DNA of 64,000 nucleotides from Neoarius graeffei. Lineage: Eukaryota > Chordata > Actinopteri > Siluriformes > Ariidae. Positions 23,314 to 35,463 of this stretch are shown in pieces. Where the stretch lies: contig NC_083582.1 in assembly GCF_027579695.1 (NCBI RefSeq), forward strand, positions 37,921,464-37,985,463. The letters are read 5' to 3'. Both the position numbers and the translations under genes were made by a program. Position 1 is the first letter of the stretch. Each line of letters starts with the position of its first letter. The notes below the pieces were generated by a model. The model was not told the origin of the DNA. It did no database searches and worked only from the letters and a program-made list of their open reading frames with translations.

Positions 23314-23949
23314 GTAAGTTTCATCCTTTTTTAAAAATTAAACTCCTAGCTGGATCTTCGCCCTCAGAGTGGAGCTCATCTGACCTGCTAACTTGGCTAA
23401 ACCGTTTGTAAACAGCTTACGTGGTCCAAATCTCAGCCCGGTTCTGTTTGAGAAAGACTGCTTATTCGTTTAAAGTAGAAACACTGAGGTTGTGTGGGGT
23501 TTTTTCTTCCTTTGCTCGCTCAGAAGCTGTTGGAAGAAAAGTAAAGCTAGCCTTTGTGCGTAGGCTGTTAGCTTAGCTTAGCTGGTTAGCAGGCTGTGGC
23601 TGTGTCTTGTCTCATCACGTATCAAATAAATAAATCGCTCAGGGTGTGTGTGAAGTATTGCGTAATCTCTGTTTTACTTAACAAATAGCTACTGTGAGCT
23701 CAGGAAGCAGACCTGGGTTGGATTAGAGCTTCTGTTTGAGCCCAAAACACTGCTGGTGTGTGTTGGGTTATTGTGATTAGACTGGACACACACACACACT
23801 GCTCTAGAACCTGGGTTCTCGACCTTTTCTGCTTTACACCCCACCTGTTCATACTTGTAACAGGTCGGGGCCCATTAAAAAAGAAAGATCACTAATTATT
23901 CTGGCTCATGTGTTCTATTAGAATCTAATAATCTCTTGTAATATCTGGG
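23314..23949. other. Intron start, no element recognised
   Basis: Unique-looking DNA with gctagc and gttagctta motifs and a short (CA)n near 23789-23799. Confidence 0.5.
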
Positions 23950-25480
23950 TCTGTCTCAGAAACTGGGTGCTGTGGGGGTGCCCCACTAAACATACTCAGT
24001 CAATAAACTATACAGTTTTGAATAGCGATGGTTTTAATTTGAAATAAAATGATGAAAGAAATAATACAGATAAAACTAAGTCTTTGATGCGAATACTCTA
24101 TTCAGAATTTGGCAAAAATTCAGCATGTTTGTGGAAAAATGGCGGCTTGATCTGGGACATGATCAATGGTTGACTACGTCGCATTCCCTTAAAAAGGTTG
24201 TAGTCCACTGAAAAGTCTACACTTATCACCTAATTGTATTTTAAGTTGTAACTTTATACACCTAAGGATTGGTGCACTCACAGAATAATCATAACCGTAA
24301 TAAAACATCATACAAAATATTTGATCACCGTCGTAACTCCATTTTCCGCAGACCCAAAACCATACGATCGTGTGTTTTGATCTAAACAGAGAGCCTCAGG
24401 GTCGAGGTCACTACCTCACCAAAAGTAGTAACTTAAAATCACTACGCCATATAAACATTGTTATAAATCTGCGATTTTGTTTTTTAAAACGAAAGCTGAA
24501 AGTTAGGTATAGAATGTTTCTTGCAGAATGTTGCAATGGTAGCTGGTCTTGTATGATTTCTGAGCTATAAAATGAGTTGTGTTTTTTTTTTTTTTAAACC
24601 GTAGCGTGTTATTTGTGTGTGGGGAAGGACACACGTTAACAATTTGCATGTGTAGAATGGAATTTTCCACTCCAACAGTTAGAAGTTGATTGTGCTTAAT
24701 TACAGTGCTTAGTTACGTGGGTCGTGCTTAGTTACACGGGTGATCTGTTCGGACGTTATCACTGAAAAAGTGAGTTTTGATAGTCTTGTTTTAGTCTTGC
24801 AGTATAAGGCAATAGAATGTTTTTCTTTTTCATCTTACTTTCATATTTCGTAGTGTTTGTGTAGTTTTGGCCAATATTTTGCAACCATGGTCAATTTAGA
24901 TTGAACTTTTGATAGAATCTACAACCAGTCATTTTGCTCCGCCTCGCGCTCCGTCCGGTGCGGTAGTGATGTCCCGTTGCTCGCGTGCCGCAGCAGAGAC
25001 CCGCGCGACCTTCAGCCGGTACAATCTCTCTTCTTTTACCAGCACTGTTATTCTCATCTTTCCGGTGTGTTCTTGATTTTTCCATTGTGTCCTATTTCGC
25101 CATATCAAATATCCAAAATGTGTCTCATTTAAGTGAATAATCAATTCAGTCATCATAACTTGGCATTTTTAACCCAAGCAATCAAAAAAATTAAATATTT
25201 TCACTCCTCTGTGAAGGAGGGGCTTTAACTCTTCATGATGTAGTTATTTTATATGTAAATCAGTTTTACAAAAGCATTTGAATTGTAATCAAAAACAACT
25301 TCCACAATGGAGGCCAGATAAACCAAGATGCTATCTTTATTCTTATTAAACATGACAAAAGAAACATTGAGTGTTAGGTAAATGCAAAAAAAAAAAAAGT
25401 AAAATTAGAAAAATGTTTTTTTTTTTTTTTTTTTTTTTTAACCATAATGTCCCAAATGAGAGACCAGTTTCTGAGACGGA
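23950..25480. mobile_element. Possible TIR-bounded element, class unknown
   Basis: tctgtctcagaaactgg at 23950-23966 is mirrored by ccagtttctgagacgga at 25464-25480 (16 of 17 paired). No target duplication or transposase is evident. T-tracts lie at 24583 and 25417. Confidence 0.35.
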
Positions 25481-25698
25481 TATAAATTAATGGGATGCGA
25501 CATCACTCCCTGTTACAGATGGGAGCCCAGGAATTAAATAAATGCAGTAAAAACAAACTTTTTAATTGTAGGTTTTGTATTTAAAACTGTACGGATGTGC
25601 CAGAAGCCAAACCATGCATGCGGGTCATTCTCAGTCAAAAGGGATTAATGATCCAAAAGTGGAGTCTGGTCCATTAACACAAGAACTTACTGCCATGT

Positions 25699-25983
25699 TT
25701 GTGTTCAGCAAACAAGTTATTAAAACCAAGAAGTGGATACAGAAACCACTCAATGGGATTAGATCCTTACACGCTAACAAAGAAGGATTTTTCCTACGAG
25801 TTGAAAAATGATCCATCCGTTGAGTTCCCCGACATCTCAATCTACCTGGTGCTGCAGACATCGTTCTACACGGACACACAGATGAAAACCTGGAAGAGCG
25901 TAGAGGCGAATAACTTTTTACATGGCTAGAGTAAAGATCTGGGGATCAGAGCACTACGGGACAGACAGTGGTGGATGGATTGA
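25699..25983 (+). pseudogene. DPY/YKSL-domain transposon-type exon, one nonsense codon
   Basis: The frame reads GLDPYTLTKKDFSYELKNDP, then VEFPDIS.YLVLQTSFYT and MKTWKSVEANNF, aligning with the exon at 52440-52691 on the other strand. A TAG at 25927-25929 replaces the tryptophan of the CGWVKDL segment; the aligned reading continues as SKDLGIRALRDRQWW. From memory, the pattern DPY..L / FPDI.NYL / YKSLE.Y..F / GWV.D resembles the region preceding the SWIM zinc finger in YqaJ-exonuclease-type proteins common in animal transposon families. No complete element boundaries were found around this copy. Confidence 0.5.
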
Positions 25984-26578
25984 AGTGCAGGAAGAGTGTT
26001 TATTAGCAGGCGTGATGTTTACGAAAACGAAGCGGAGTATTTAAAGAGTGTTATAACATGGTTAGAAACAAACATGACCGTGATGATCCTTTGCAAAGCC
26101 ACTGTGAAACCAGCGTTCGTATCTGCCTGTGCTGATTGCGCTCAAATCAGTATCAGTCAAGCGTTCACCTGCTGTATGACCACAACTTTTAGCTCGCATG
26201 TATATTACCATGCATCACCACCAAAATGCCTCATTTTCATCAATAACCCATCGCGAGCTGTAGTGTGACCGTAGCTTAATGAGGCGACTGTGACGTCGGA
26301 TGCAACCCAGCAATTGTACCCTACTACGAGGAAAAATGAGCTTCAACTTTGGGGGAGGGAGAGAGAATTACGGCCCAGTGGTCAAGAAACACTGCTCGAG
26401 AGCACTCGAGTCATCATGTCATAGGTAGCATTTATTATATTGATTTATAAAGTACTTTTTTTTTTTTTTAAGGCAGGGTGGGTATTCTGTTTACATCCCA
26501 GCAGCAATCAAATGCTCTGGCAATAAAAAGAAAATTATTCTGTGGCAGGGCTGTAAAATGCCTGTCCAATCATTCCCC

Positions 26579-26609
<31 letters not shown>

Positions 26610-26976
26610 AACGCTCTATCTTTTGTGGACTCGTCCTCCAGCGGTGGTCAGTCAGGCGGTCTGCGTCCATATGTTTTGGAGGTGGAGCTGAAAGGAAGGT
26701 GTTGGATTTTCAATTAGATGCTTTCAAAATCTAGCTTACTCCTGCTGGCTGCTTTCTCCGTTCCACCAAACTTCATTTCTGTTTACGCCACTGCCAGCAC
26801 AACATTCAACGTGCTTCCGAGTCATTTCTAGATGTGCGACTTGCATCAAGTGCAGCACAAAGCGTTTGAAACCGCCATCAAGCCAGTTGTGTCAGAAGTC
26901 GGTGTGTGTAAAGACTGAGGTTTATGCGCTTCGGATATAGAGGGGGAGAGAAACTGCTTCCACCTCTCCATTTCAG
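25984..26976. other. Intronic, no gene
   Basis: Unique-looking DNA with a T-tract at 26457-26470 and a C25/A12 homopolymer pair at 26575-26611. Confidence 0.5.
26575..26611 (+). repeat. Homopolymer (C)25(A)12
   Basis: An uninterrupted run of C directly followed by A. The exact length is likely unstable and prone to sequencing error. Confidence 0.9.
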
Positions 26977-27303
26977 TTAAAGTGCACATCACGGGTAAAT
27001 TCAGGAGCAAGATCAATGTAATTCTCCTATTTTATATTAAACTTTGGTCAAATATCTGTCACATTTTGTGCAATTTTTTTTACCTTGCGCAATACCAGAA
27101 AAATTCAGTTGAAATCAAGCCATTTGAGGCGAATTGGTCCGCCTCTGAAAAAACTTGGCATTTGGATTTCCCGGCAAACATTGATTTTCGTGACGTCGCG
27201 TGCGGAACGCCTCCCTCTGAATCCTACGTCAGCGCTGGTTTGTTTATGAGAAAACGACCTGGTGGTTTTCTGCAAATTTCAACATTATCGCGTAATTATT
27301 AAA

Positions 27304-27477
27304 ATGGTTAACAGACGTATCGTAGGAGGGTGTAGCAACACCAATCTTGATGGGATTAGTACTCATCGTTTCCCAAAAGACCGGACAATGAGAGAGAAAT
27401 GGGAGCGCTTGGTCTACACAGGCTGTGCACTGAAACTGTGCAAAGCTCACGCAGCCTGCTGGCGCTTCCGCAGGTGA
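27304..27477 (+). pseudogene. Partial THAP zinc finger, copy 1
   Basis: The ORF MVNRRIVGGCSNT, then DGISTHRFPKDRTMREKWERL matches the first half of the THAP DNA-binding domain (expected C-x4-C, H-x-FPKD, conserved W). Here the first cysteine is arginine, so zinc binding would be lost. The frame stops 57 codons in, before the C-x2-H half. Copy 2 at 39866 retains the cysteine. THAP domains occur in Kolobok and P-type transposases and in host proteins derived from them. Confidence 0.75.
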
Positions 27478-27610
27478 CGTCATGAATCTGGCTCCAGACT
27501 CCCTTGGGATTTTTCCAGATGCCTTTTTTTTTTTTTTTCCCTTCCTCCTGCTGTAGACAGATGGCCTTGTGCAAAATTACCCTTCTGGATGAGTGTGTAA
27601 AGGGACTTAT

Positions 27611-28209
27611 GGCCCTTTTCCACTACCCTTTTTCAGCTCACTTCAGCCTGACACGGCTCGCGTTTCGACTACCTCAGAGCAGCACGACTCCGCTCGCTTC
27701 AGCCCTGCTTAGCACCCAAAACTCGCAAGGTTTTGGAGTGGGGCTGAAGCGAGCCAAACCGAGCCGAGTGGGGCTAGGGGCGTGAGCAGACACTCCCCTG
27801 TGCACTGATTGGTGAGGAGGAGTGTCCTCACGCCCACACACGCCCCGCGAGCACGCTGGGATCTGTAAACACCGTAAACCCGGAAGAAGAATAATTACGA
27901 ATTACGAGAATTTCTGAAGCCTGACAACGCCAACAGCACCAAGACCAGCAACACTAACGACTCCATGTCCTCCATGTTTATTGTTTACTCTCCAGGTCGT
28001 GAGACTACCGCTTAAAAGATCACTGATGTCACTGTTTGCGCCGCTTAACGACATCACGTGACGTCCACCCACTTTCGCTAACTCCACCCAATGTGTCCAC
28101 CCACTTCCAGCCAGCACGGTTCAGCACGGTTGTAGTCGAAATGCAACTCCAACAGCCCCGCTCAGCTCGACTCAGCCCAACTCAGCCGCGTTGGTAGTGG
28201 AAAAGTGGC
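27611..28209. mobile_element. MITE with gcccttttccac ends, nested in the Kolobok-like element
   Basis: Ends ggcccttttccactacc and ggtagtggaaaagtggc are inverted. Comparison with copy 2 of the host element fixes the insertion; the flanks TTA and ATA suggest a 3-bp target duplication. Subterminal cagctc/gactcagc motifs repeat. It is non-coding. Confidence 0.7.
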
Positions 28210-28257
28210 AATACTTTCATATAAAAAAACAAAACTGGTCCAGAATATGCACTTTAA

Positions 28258-28507
28258 ACACTGTAAAATCCTAGTGCACCAAGTCCTAATTTTCGGATAA
28301 AATGTTTTCCCTAAATCATTAAATGTAAGTTCTTGTTACATATATACATTACAGTGCATATTATTGTTTATGAGACTTCACATGATTACCTGACTGATCA
28401 AACGAGGCGTCCGGTGATGTCACATAATGCAACAGGCGAACAGAAAAAGCAGACACGATGGCCTGGACTGTAGCAGTGAGCCTCCGTCACTCATGTCTGG
28501 CAGCTGA
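28258..28507. other. Intronic spacer
   Basis: Unique-looking DNA between two elements. Nothing recognised. Confidence 0.45.
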
Positions 28508-29040
28508 AGGCCTCTGCATGCTCTTGCGACAAGGCTTTCGCAGATAGTTTTTCGCAGACAGTTGTAATTTATCGTTGAGCGGGGGAATAGGCGTGCGCGA
28601 TGTTATTCACTGGCACAACGCAAGGGGGCGTGGAGTCGCTAGGAGTAGTTGGTGGGTGTGGTTAGTGGAGTGTTTATCCTCCGGTTACTTATAATGACTA
28701 GAACTTTTTTTTTTTTATAATGACTAGAACTGGAGTCGTATAGATGTACGTACTTCCTCAATCAACCGCTCTTCGTGCTGCTCCATCTTCGCTCGTGTTT
28801 TTAAAAATGCCGGTCGTGAAAACAAACCAAACCGGGAAAGTAGGGAAGCGGAAGTGCGTGTACAGCGGATGTAGAGTGGACCAATCAGAGCCCTCTTGTC
28901 TGCGACGCTGTCTGCGAGGCTTCTGCGGTGGTCACAATTTTTGGGAGGTGCGCGCAGAGCGTCTGCGAAGGTGGGGGGGCTACGCAGACACTATCTGCGA
29001 CACCGTCTGCGAGGACTGGGTTGCCAGCATAAATTGGCCT
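28508..29040 (+). mobile_element. PIF/Harbinger-like MITE, copy a
   Basis: TGA duplications lie at 28505-28507 and 29041-29043. The ends (aggcctctgcatgct / agcataaattggcct) are imperfect inverted repeats and cgcaga motifs occur near both ends. Copies at 30198 and 52747 are closely related. An internal frame reads KTNQTGKVGKRK followed by CVYSGCRVDQSEP; its C-x4-C suggests a captured zinc-finger start. Confidence 0.7.
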
Positions 29041-29043
29041 TGA

Positions 29044-29945
29044 GCGTCTGTGTTTCACCTGTGGAGCGACAGCACCGTGAGCAGTGCATTTGTCTTTGTT
29101 GTCCAGCATCCTGTGTCTCCGTTTCTGTTCTTGAGCTACGTTATATAAAACTCTCCTTGTCATGTCCTTTCTAACAACAGGTAGAAACCTTTTTTTTTTT
29201 TCTCTTACTTTACAGCATGTCTGTATGCTTGGGTTTTCATTCTTCCCTCAGGACGCTACTGACAGTTGCAGCATGAAATGGAACACAATGTTTTAAAAAT
29301 CGCATCCGACTCGGTGCACACACGCTTTCCATATGTAATTGGTGTCGTGTCTGATGTGTGAAGGCCTTAAGGTGAGCTCAGGGCAGTCACTACTCTACAG
29401 ATCTGCAGTCAGTCCTGGATCGGGTGTAAATGTTGAACGGTAGTGTTTTACAGGCCATGTCAGGATCATTCCCCCCCCAAAAAAAATATTTGAAACGACG
29501 GAGCTTGAACACAGCTTTGGTTGGCTGGTTATTTTATTTATTTATTCATTTGGGATACAGTTAAGACACACACACCCACTTCTCCTGCCTGAGGATGCTC
29601 TGTAGGAGTGAAATGAGGAAATATGAAGGTAAAGTGCAGCAGATGAACCAGATGTTCTGTTCAGGAGAGAAATTGCGTGAAGGACATGAAGGTTAATGTC
29701 GAAGCTTTCCGTTTTTATTCCCCGCTGGCCGAAAGGCCCAAAGAGGGATTATGTTGTGGCGAAGTCTGCCCGTCCCAGAAAGGGTCTGAAATCAACTCAT
29801 CTTACAATGTTTATTTGGAGGAATTTCACAAAACTTGGCAAAAGGCTTTGTTATAGGACAGTAATACACATATTGCAGTTTCATTTGCAATATATTGTAG
29901 CAGGGGATGTTGTGCTCTCGGAGCACTCGTTCGTCTAGTTCCACT
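29044..29945. other. Intronic, no gene
   Basis: It contains a C8A8 run near 29471 and, near 29715-29938, a segment (gctggccgaaaggcccaaag ... ctcggagcactcg) that looks like a transposon remnant but was not classified. Confidence 0.45.
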
Positions 29946-30197
29946 TTAAAGGAGAACTGAAGGCAAATTTTTTTTTTTTTTTAAAGATCTCATTGCATCG
30001 TTTTTTCATTAATTGTGCGTTGGTCTCTAGTATGAATGAATGCCCTGTGAGCAGGTTTTGGTGAAAAAAATGCTGTGGTTCTCCTGTTTCAGGCTGTTCT
30101 AGTTTGGTGGAGGAGTGGGTGGCGGGAGAACGACAGGATTTCAGCTCTTACTCATTAATATTCATGACATGTAAACATGTTTCCTCTGATTGGCTAA

Positions 30198-30645
30198 TGG
30201 CCTCTGCATGCTCTTGCGACAAGGCTTTCGCAGATAGCTTTTCGCAGACAGTTGTAATTTATCGTTGAGCGGGGAGTAATAGGCGTGCGCGATGTTATTC
30301 ACCGCTACAACGCAAGGGGGCGCGAAGTCGCGAAATCGCTAGGAGTAGTTGGTGGGTGTGGTTAGTGGAGTGTTTATCCTCCGGTTACTTATAATGACTA
30401 GAACTGGAGTCGTATAGATGTCCGTACTTCCTCGATCAACCGCTCTTCGTGCTGCTCCATCTTCGCTCGTGTTTTTAAAAATGGCGGTAGTGAAAACAAA
30501 CCAAACTGGGAAAGTAGGGAAGCGGAAGTGCCGTGTACAGCGGATGTAGAGTGGACCAATCGGAGCCCTCTTGTCTGCGACGCTGTCTGCAGTGGTCACA
30601 ATTTTTGGGAGGTGCATGCAGATGAACAAGCGGATGTGGGTGGCT
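30198..30645 (+). mobile_element. PIF/Harbinger-like MITE, copy b, 3' end altered
   Basis: It is nearly identical to copies a and c from tggcctctgcatgct through the gcggaagtgc and gagtggaccaatcgg segments, then ends early near gaggtgcatgcagatg. TAA precedes it at 30195-30197. Confidence 0.65.
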
Positions 30646-31036
30646 TTGTAAAAACTGTTTTGATTGGCTATTATGGTCTCGACGTCGATGTTTTGACCAA
30701 TAACAATGTAGATAACACGAATTTTACATCACATTTAAACGAGACTAAAGATGGCGACTTACAAATAATGTGTAAACATCGTTGGCGTTAATAAAGTTTG
30801 AGCAGCATGAAGGAACATACCCCAACCCCCCGAAATTAATAAAAAAAAAAATTCTCAACGGATTTGGCATAATATAAAAAGGTCGTTTTTCACTCAGAAA
30901 AAGCGGAAATCCGCCGAAAAGCGGAAAACTCCCATCCCTGCCTAGCTTGTGACCATGTCATGCATGCTAACATGGAGAATATGAACATGCTATTTTTGTA
31001 ATAAAAACCTTCGAACAAAAAGTTCGTTTTACTTAC

Positions 31037-31307
31037 AGCTTGTGAGCTGGTGGTCGATCGTCTTGACTACAGATCCAGGGATTAAAAACAATCTCGAAGC
31101 AAAACCACTACTGAAGGCACCGAAGTTTGAAAAGTCACTGTGGTTGAAATGATCAGAACACAGTACTAACGCTGCATTATACTTCACTGGTGGTGTTCCA
31201 AAGATAAATTCCAACCATTTCTTCTTCACCTCTTCTATCTTGGGCAAGAAATGCAACGCTGATGTGTTACTGCCACAAATAACACAGGCACGAACTTGTT
31301 CAGACAT
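31037..31307 (-). CDS. THAP zinc-finger exon of a Kolobok-like transposon
   Basis: The frame starts with ATG at 31305-31307 and runs 90 codons to a GTAAGT donor (31031-31036), where splicing would occur before the in-frame stop. It has the full C2CH signature: C8-x2-C11, C50-x2-H53 (LCSDHF), with conserved W31, P22 and the KY/ALVL core. Spacing fits THAP domains (35-53 residues between the pairs). THAP fingers bind DNA in Kolobok and P-type transposases. It is probably the first coding exon of an autonomous parent; downstream transposase exons are missing. The ORF is intact, so expression as a THAP-only peptide is possible but unproven. Confidence 0.72.
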
Positions 31308-32903
31308 GTTTTCAACTTGCTGTTAGGTCCTCTTCGTTAGCTACTGACGAGATGGGCTCTGCTATCTCTCCTCGCGCTTAAATCCGAACTTTCTTCCCGT
31401 GGGCGGTCGCAAGCCAAGGTGGGCGAGGCCATGAATACTAATTTTCGAAGTGACGCAAGTTCGTATGGCTTTTTCAGATTCGCTCGTTTTTCCGACTACT
31501 TTCTTTCATAAGCTAATACAGGGAATGGGAGTAGAATTACATTTTCACATGCAGCATGCATATGCAACTCGGAGTGAGCTATGGTATTTCAAAAAGAGCC
31601 AGTATTAAACGTTTTGGGTGGAAGGGCATCTTTTAAATAAAAATCCTATTTCTCATTTTATTAAATATCTGAATGTATTTTTGATCGCTATTTAGTCACT
31701 GCTATAGCACGTTATGAGTGTTTGAAATACACTCTGTAATATATCGGTCCATATGTCAAAGCGATGGCCGTAAACGAGATTAGTTGAGACCTGTGCGAGA
31801 CATCGTAGGACGGAAGTAAAACGTACAGCGGAAATCAAAGTGACCAACATCTGCCAACGTTGTCAAAAGACGCGCGCGCTCTCTTTCGAACGCTGATGTA
31901 ATCAAGCCGGAAGTTTTGTTTGTTTTGACAGCGATCAGGAAAGTTTGAAAAAAGTAGGCAGCAATAGTCATTTAAACTCGTTTTTGTGCAATACTTTGTT
32001 TGGAAAGCAGTTTTCAAAATGGCGGTGCTGACGCTTCATGTTTCAAAGTCTCGTGAAGATCGCGTGGATAAGCGACGCCTGCCGTGGACCAAACTAACTA
32101 AATTCAACACGGCTAAAAACCGAATATTTAATTGCAATTAGTTGCCGATACGAGTCACGATATAAGGTTACTAAAACCGAAAAAGTAATTGAATAACACG
32201 TTAATTAAGAAATAAAGCAAGTTTAAACGTGACTTCAATTCTGCTTTAAGTAAAAGGTCTTCATCTGAAGTGGATGAGTGTTGATTAGAGGTCGACCGAT
32301 ATGGGTTTTTCTAAAGCCGATACTGATATTTAGAGGTCAGAGTCAGCCGATGGCCGATATGAGCTGCCGATTTGTTTTGGGCCGATTTTTAGGGCCGATA
32401 TGCTATCGTATTGTCCTTAATTGGCATGCTAAAATATCATACTAGTAAGAGGACGCACAACACTTATAAACTTAACCCGATTTATTGAAAATTGAACACT
32501 CTGAAAAAATCAACATATGAAATAAATATAAAATAAATAAATACCAGTTAAGTCAAAGGCTACTAATGAAATACTACTGACCTCTGAGTCTGAAATATTC
32601 GACATATAATCAACATAAAAATAAATATGAAAAAAATATTAGTGCTGCAAACACACTAACACAGGATGTACTAGCAACATAAAAAAATAGCAATTCCTAA
32701 ACAGAACAAACATTCAAGGTTAGCATTTAATAGTACCTTTAATGTTACTATGTTACTATATGTTAATGAAAGAAATTATTAATTTCATTTAGATTTTATT
32801 ATTCATAACATTTATTCATTATAAATAACATAATATATACTATAAATATTCTGTATTATATAAAAATGACTGTACTCATCATAACAATAAGAATTAACAA
32901 ATT

Positions 32904-34417
32904 AAAGCCGCAAGCGGCCTCGACGGGCCCTCGCGCCAGCGGCCAAGGGGGGCGGGGGCATGCGTCCCCGCGAAATAACCTCCACAGCTTCTTCGGCAAG
33001 AGACATTACTCCCACAATGGCGACAAAGCACAGAATTGGACACATGGTAACAATAGGGTCTCGCACTGTACGGTGCTCGGGGGGCGCTATAGAGGCCCTG
33101 AGGCCCGCCTAGATCTGGGCTTCTGGTTCTCAGTAGCGGTGGCAGTCTAAGAAAAAGGAGCCAAATTTCGTGCGTTGTCGACCATGGCAAGTGCCCCAAT
33201 AAGGGTCTTGTAAAGAGTTTGCTTGCCAAGCTTGACAAATCAGAAGCTGCAATATCATTTTTGCCATAACCAGCCCCCCCAGGGGCGAAAGTGCACAAAA
33301 TTTGGCGTAAATGTCAGGTGAGCTATGAAGAGTTTGCGTATGAAGTTTGATGACAATTGAGTAAATAGAAGATGAGATATAGATTTTTGAAGAATAAATT
33401 TTTTGGTTTTTCCCATGTCAGTAGGTGGCGCTATGCTGTACATGAGCGATTATGAGTTGGAAAAATAAGTGTCTACAACAGCAACGTACTATCACAAGGT
33501 AGTGGTGTGAAGGAAAAGCATTATGGGATAATTTACCAAAAACCCGTTTTGGAGCAATTGCGTCGGCCAAAAACAGCGCCCCCCATGGACGAAAATTCCC
33601 AAAATGTGGTATACATGACATGGGAGTTAGTAAGAGGGTGGCCGTGAAGTTTGACCAAATTTGAGGAAAGATTGGAATTTTTGCCCAAAAGTAGCGCCCC
33701 CAGTGGCGAAATATCACAGAAATTGGGTAACATGTCAGAAGCCCAATGAGTGATCTGCGTGTGAAGTATGAGCAGTTTTGAGCAATCAGAAGATTTGTAA
33801 TGAATTTTTAAGCATGTAAAATTTTGCATCGAAAATTGATTGACGTATAACTTCTGAACGGTTGATCGTACGTGAAACGTATTTAGTAACTTTAGTCAGC
33901 CATGTCTGTAGATGATGTGTATCAATTTTGGTGACATTCCTATGAACGGTCTAGGAGGAGTTGCGCCGTCTTCGTGGCCATGCATTTCGCACAAAAGTGA
34001 AATTACCTCACTTCCTGTTGGGCGTGGCTAATGCATTGGCATTACATTTTTGTGCGGCTTAGTGAGATACATATGCGTACCAAATGGCATGCCACTACTA
34101 CAAACTACATGGCACCCAGGCACCTTAATGCGGGAGGCCAAAATCACAACGACTTAGGGGGCGCTATAGAGGCCCGGAGCCCCGGCCAAGTTTGGGCTTC
34201 TGGTTCTGAGTAGCGGTGGCAATTCTCGGAAGTGGTGCCAAATTTCGTGCGTTTTCGCCCATGGCAAGCGCCCCGAAAATGGCCCAACAGCGGAGAAAAA
34301 TAAAGAAGAAGAAGAAGAAGACGGAAGAAGAAGAAGAAGAAGAAGACGGAAGAAGAATAATAATAGTGAACTCTTACAAGAACAATAGGGCCTTCGCCCA
34401 TAGGGCTCGGGCCCTAA
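32904..34417 (+). mobile_element. Helitron-like non-autonomous element
   Basis: The 5' end is near aaagccgcaagcggcc and the 3' end is a GC-rich hairpin (agggcc ... ggccct) finishing CTAA before T, as in Helitrons. The block with gggcgctatagaggcc and gccaaatttcgtgcgtt appears twice inside (33081-33260 and 34160-34290). There is no target duplication, as expected for this class. No Rep/helicase is present. Confidence 0.5.
34303..34357 (+). repeat. (GAA)n-like microsatellite
   Basis: Impure aag/gaa triplets lie just inside the 3' hairpin of the Helitron-like element. Confidence 0.85.
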
Positions 34418-34830
34418 TTAATGACTTAAACGTATTAAAATGAATAATCAATAGACTAACAGAGTGCAAGAAGACTTCCATGATGTGACAACTTCAGATA
34501 GTTACTTCAAAACGGCAAAATACATGTTCAAGTTATACAGTTTCACTGTGGAACTTCCATGCCTTGAACTTTCACACGTTTCCGTTTCAACAATATAAAA
34601 CTCCGTCTCCCAGCATGCTGTGCAGGAAACCGGAAATAGGAACTGCAGGGGTCTAGCATCGGTCTCTGGTTCACAATCAAATCAAACATGTACACATCGC
34701 GAAAACGAATGGACATGGGATGGCAATGTTGTAATACGTTCACAGGTTAGTTTTGCGTCCTCTTTTTGTTAACTTTTCACTTTGATTGTCCGTTACTACA
34801 GTTTAGATCGGAACATAGCGGTCACCAGCG

Positions 34831-35463
34831 TTAAAGTGCCATTCCACCATTGGATGTATTCTTTGGCATAAAATACAATATATTTTATGATAACATGACT
34901 AGACAGAGAAATCTTTTAGCTTCAAAATGATATATCAAACATAATTTTTTGACAACAAGTATATTAATTTTGCGACCAAAGTCACCTACCCTTTTAATTT
35001 CCGCGCGGTAGTGAAACGTGATGTCATCGGCAGGGTCCCCTTCTTGTGTACCACGTGTCGGTCTATTTTTAGACCAGGAAACCCCCAGAGTGAGAGAGTC
35101 ATTTCTCCTCGTTTATGGGGGCCAAAAAAATTGCGAAAAATTGAGTTAATCTTTCAGTTAGCTAGATTTATTGGTATTAGCTAGATTTATTGGTATTATT
35201 TTTATCACGTTCTATCCGCCATTACGTGTGCCACGTCACGTGGTACACAAGAAGGGGAACCTGCCGATGACATCACGTGCGGAAATTAAAAGGGTAGGTG
35301 ACTTTGGTCGCAAAATTAATATACTTGTCGTTGTCAAATTATGTTTGATATATCATTTTGAAGCTAAAAGATTTCTCTATCTAGTGATACCATTTATATA
35401 TGTTGTCAAAATATATTGTATTTTATGCCAAAGAATACATCCAATGGTGGAATGGCACTTTAA
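34831..35463. mobile_element. Kolobok-like fold-back MITE with about 230-bp arms
   Basis: TTAA at 34831-34834 and 35460-35463. The ends agtgccattccaccattgg and inverse begin nearly perfect arms (34835 to about 35060 and 35232-35459) around a 170-bp spacer containing a direct repeat of ttagctagatttattgg. It is nested in the hAT-like element. Confidence 0.8.

Larger units (their letters stand above)
26977..28257 (+). mobile_element. Kolobok-like element with THAP sequence, copy 1
   Basis: TTAA at 26977-26980 and 28254-28257 flank ends reading agtgca and tgcact. The body matches 39539-40206 closely. The excess length is a nested MITE at 27611-28209. Confidence 0.8.
29946..32249 (-). mobile_element. 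Kolobok-like element with THAP exon, 2.3 kb
   Basis: TTAA at 29946-29949 and 32246-32249. The left end aggagaactgaaggca and the reverse complement of the right end (agcagaattgaagtca) match at 12 of 16 positions. It encodes a THAP exon on the minus strand and has a nested PIF-like MITE at 30198. No full transposase is present. Confidence 0.7.
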
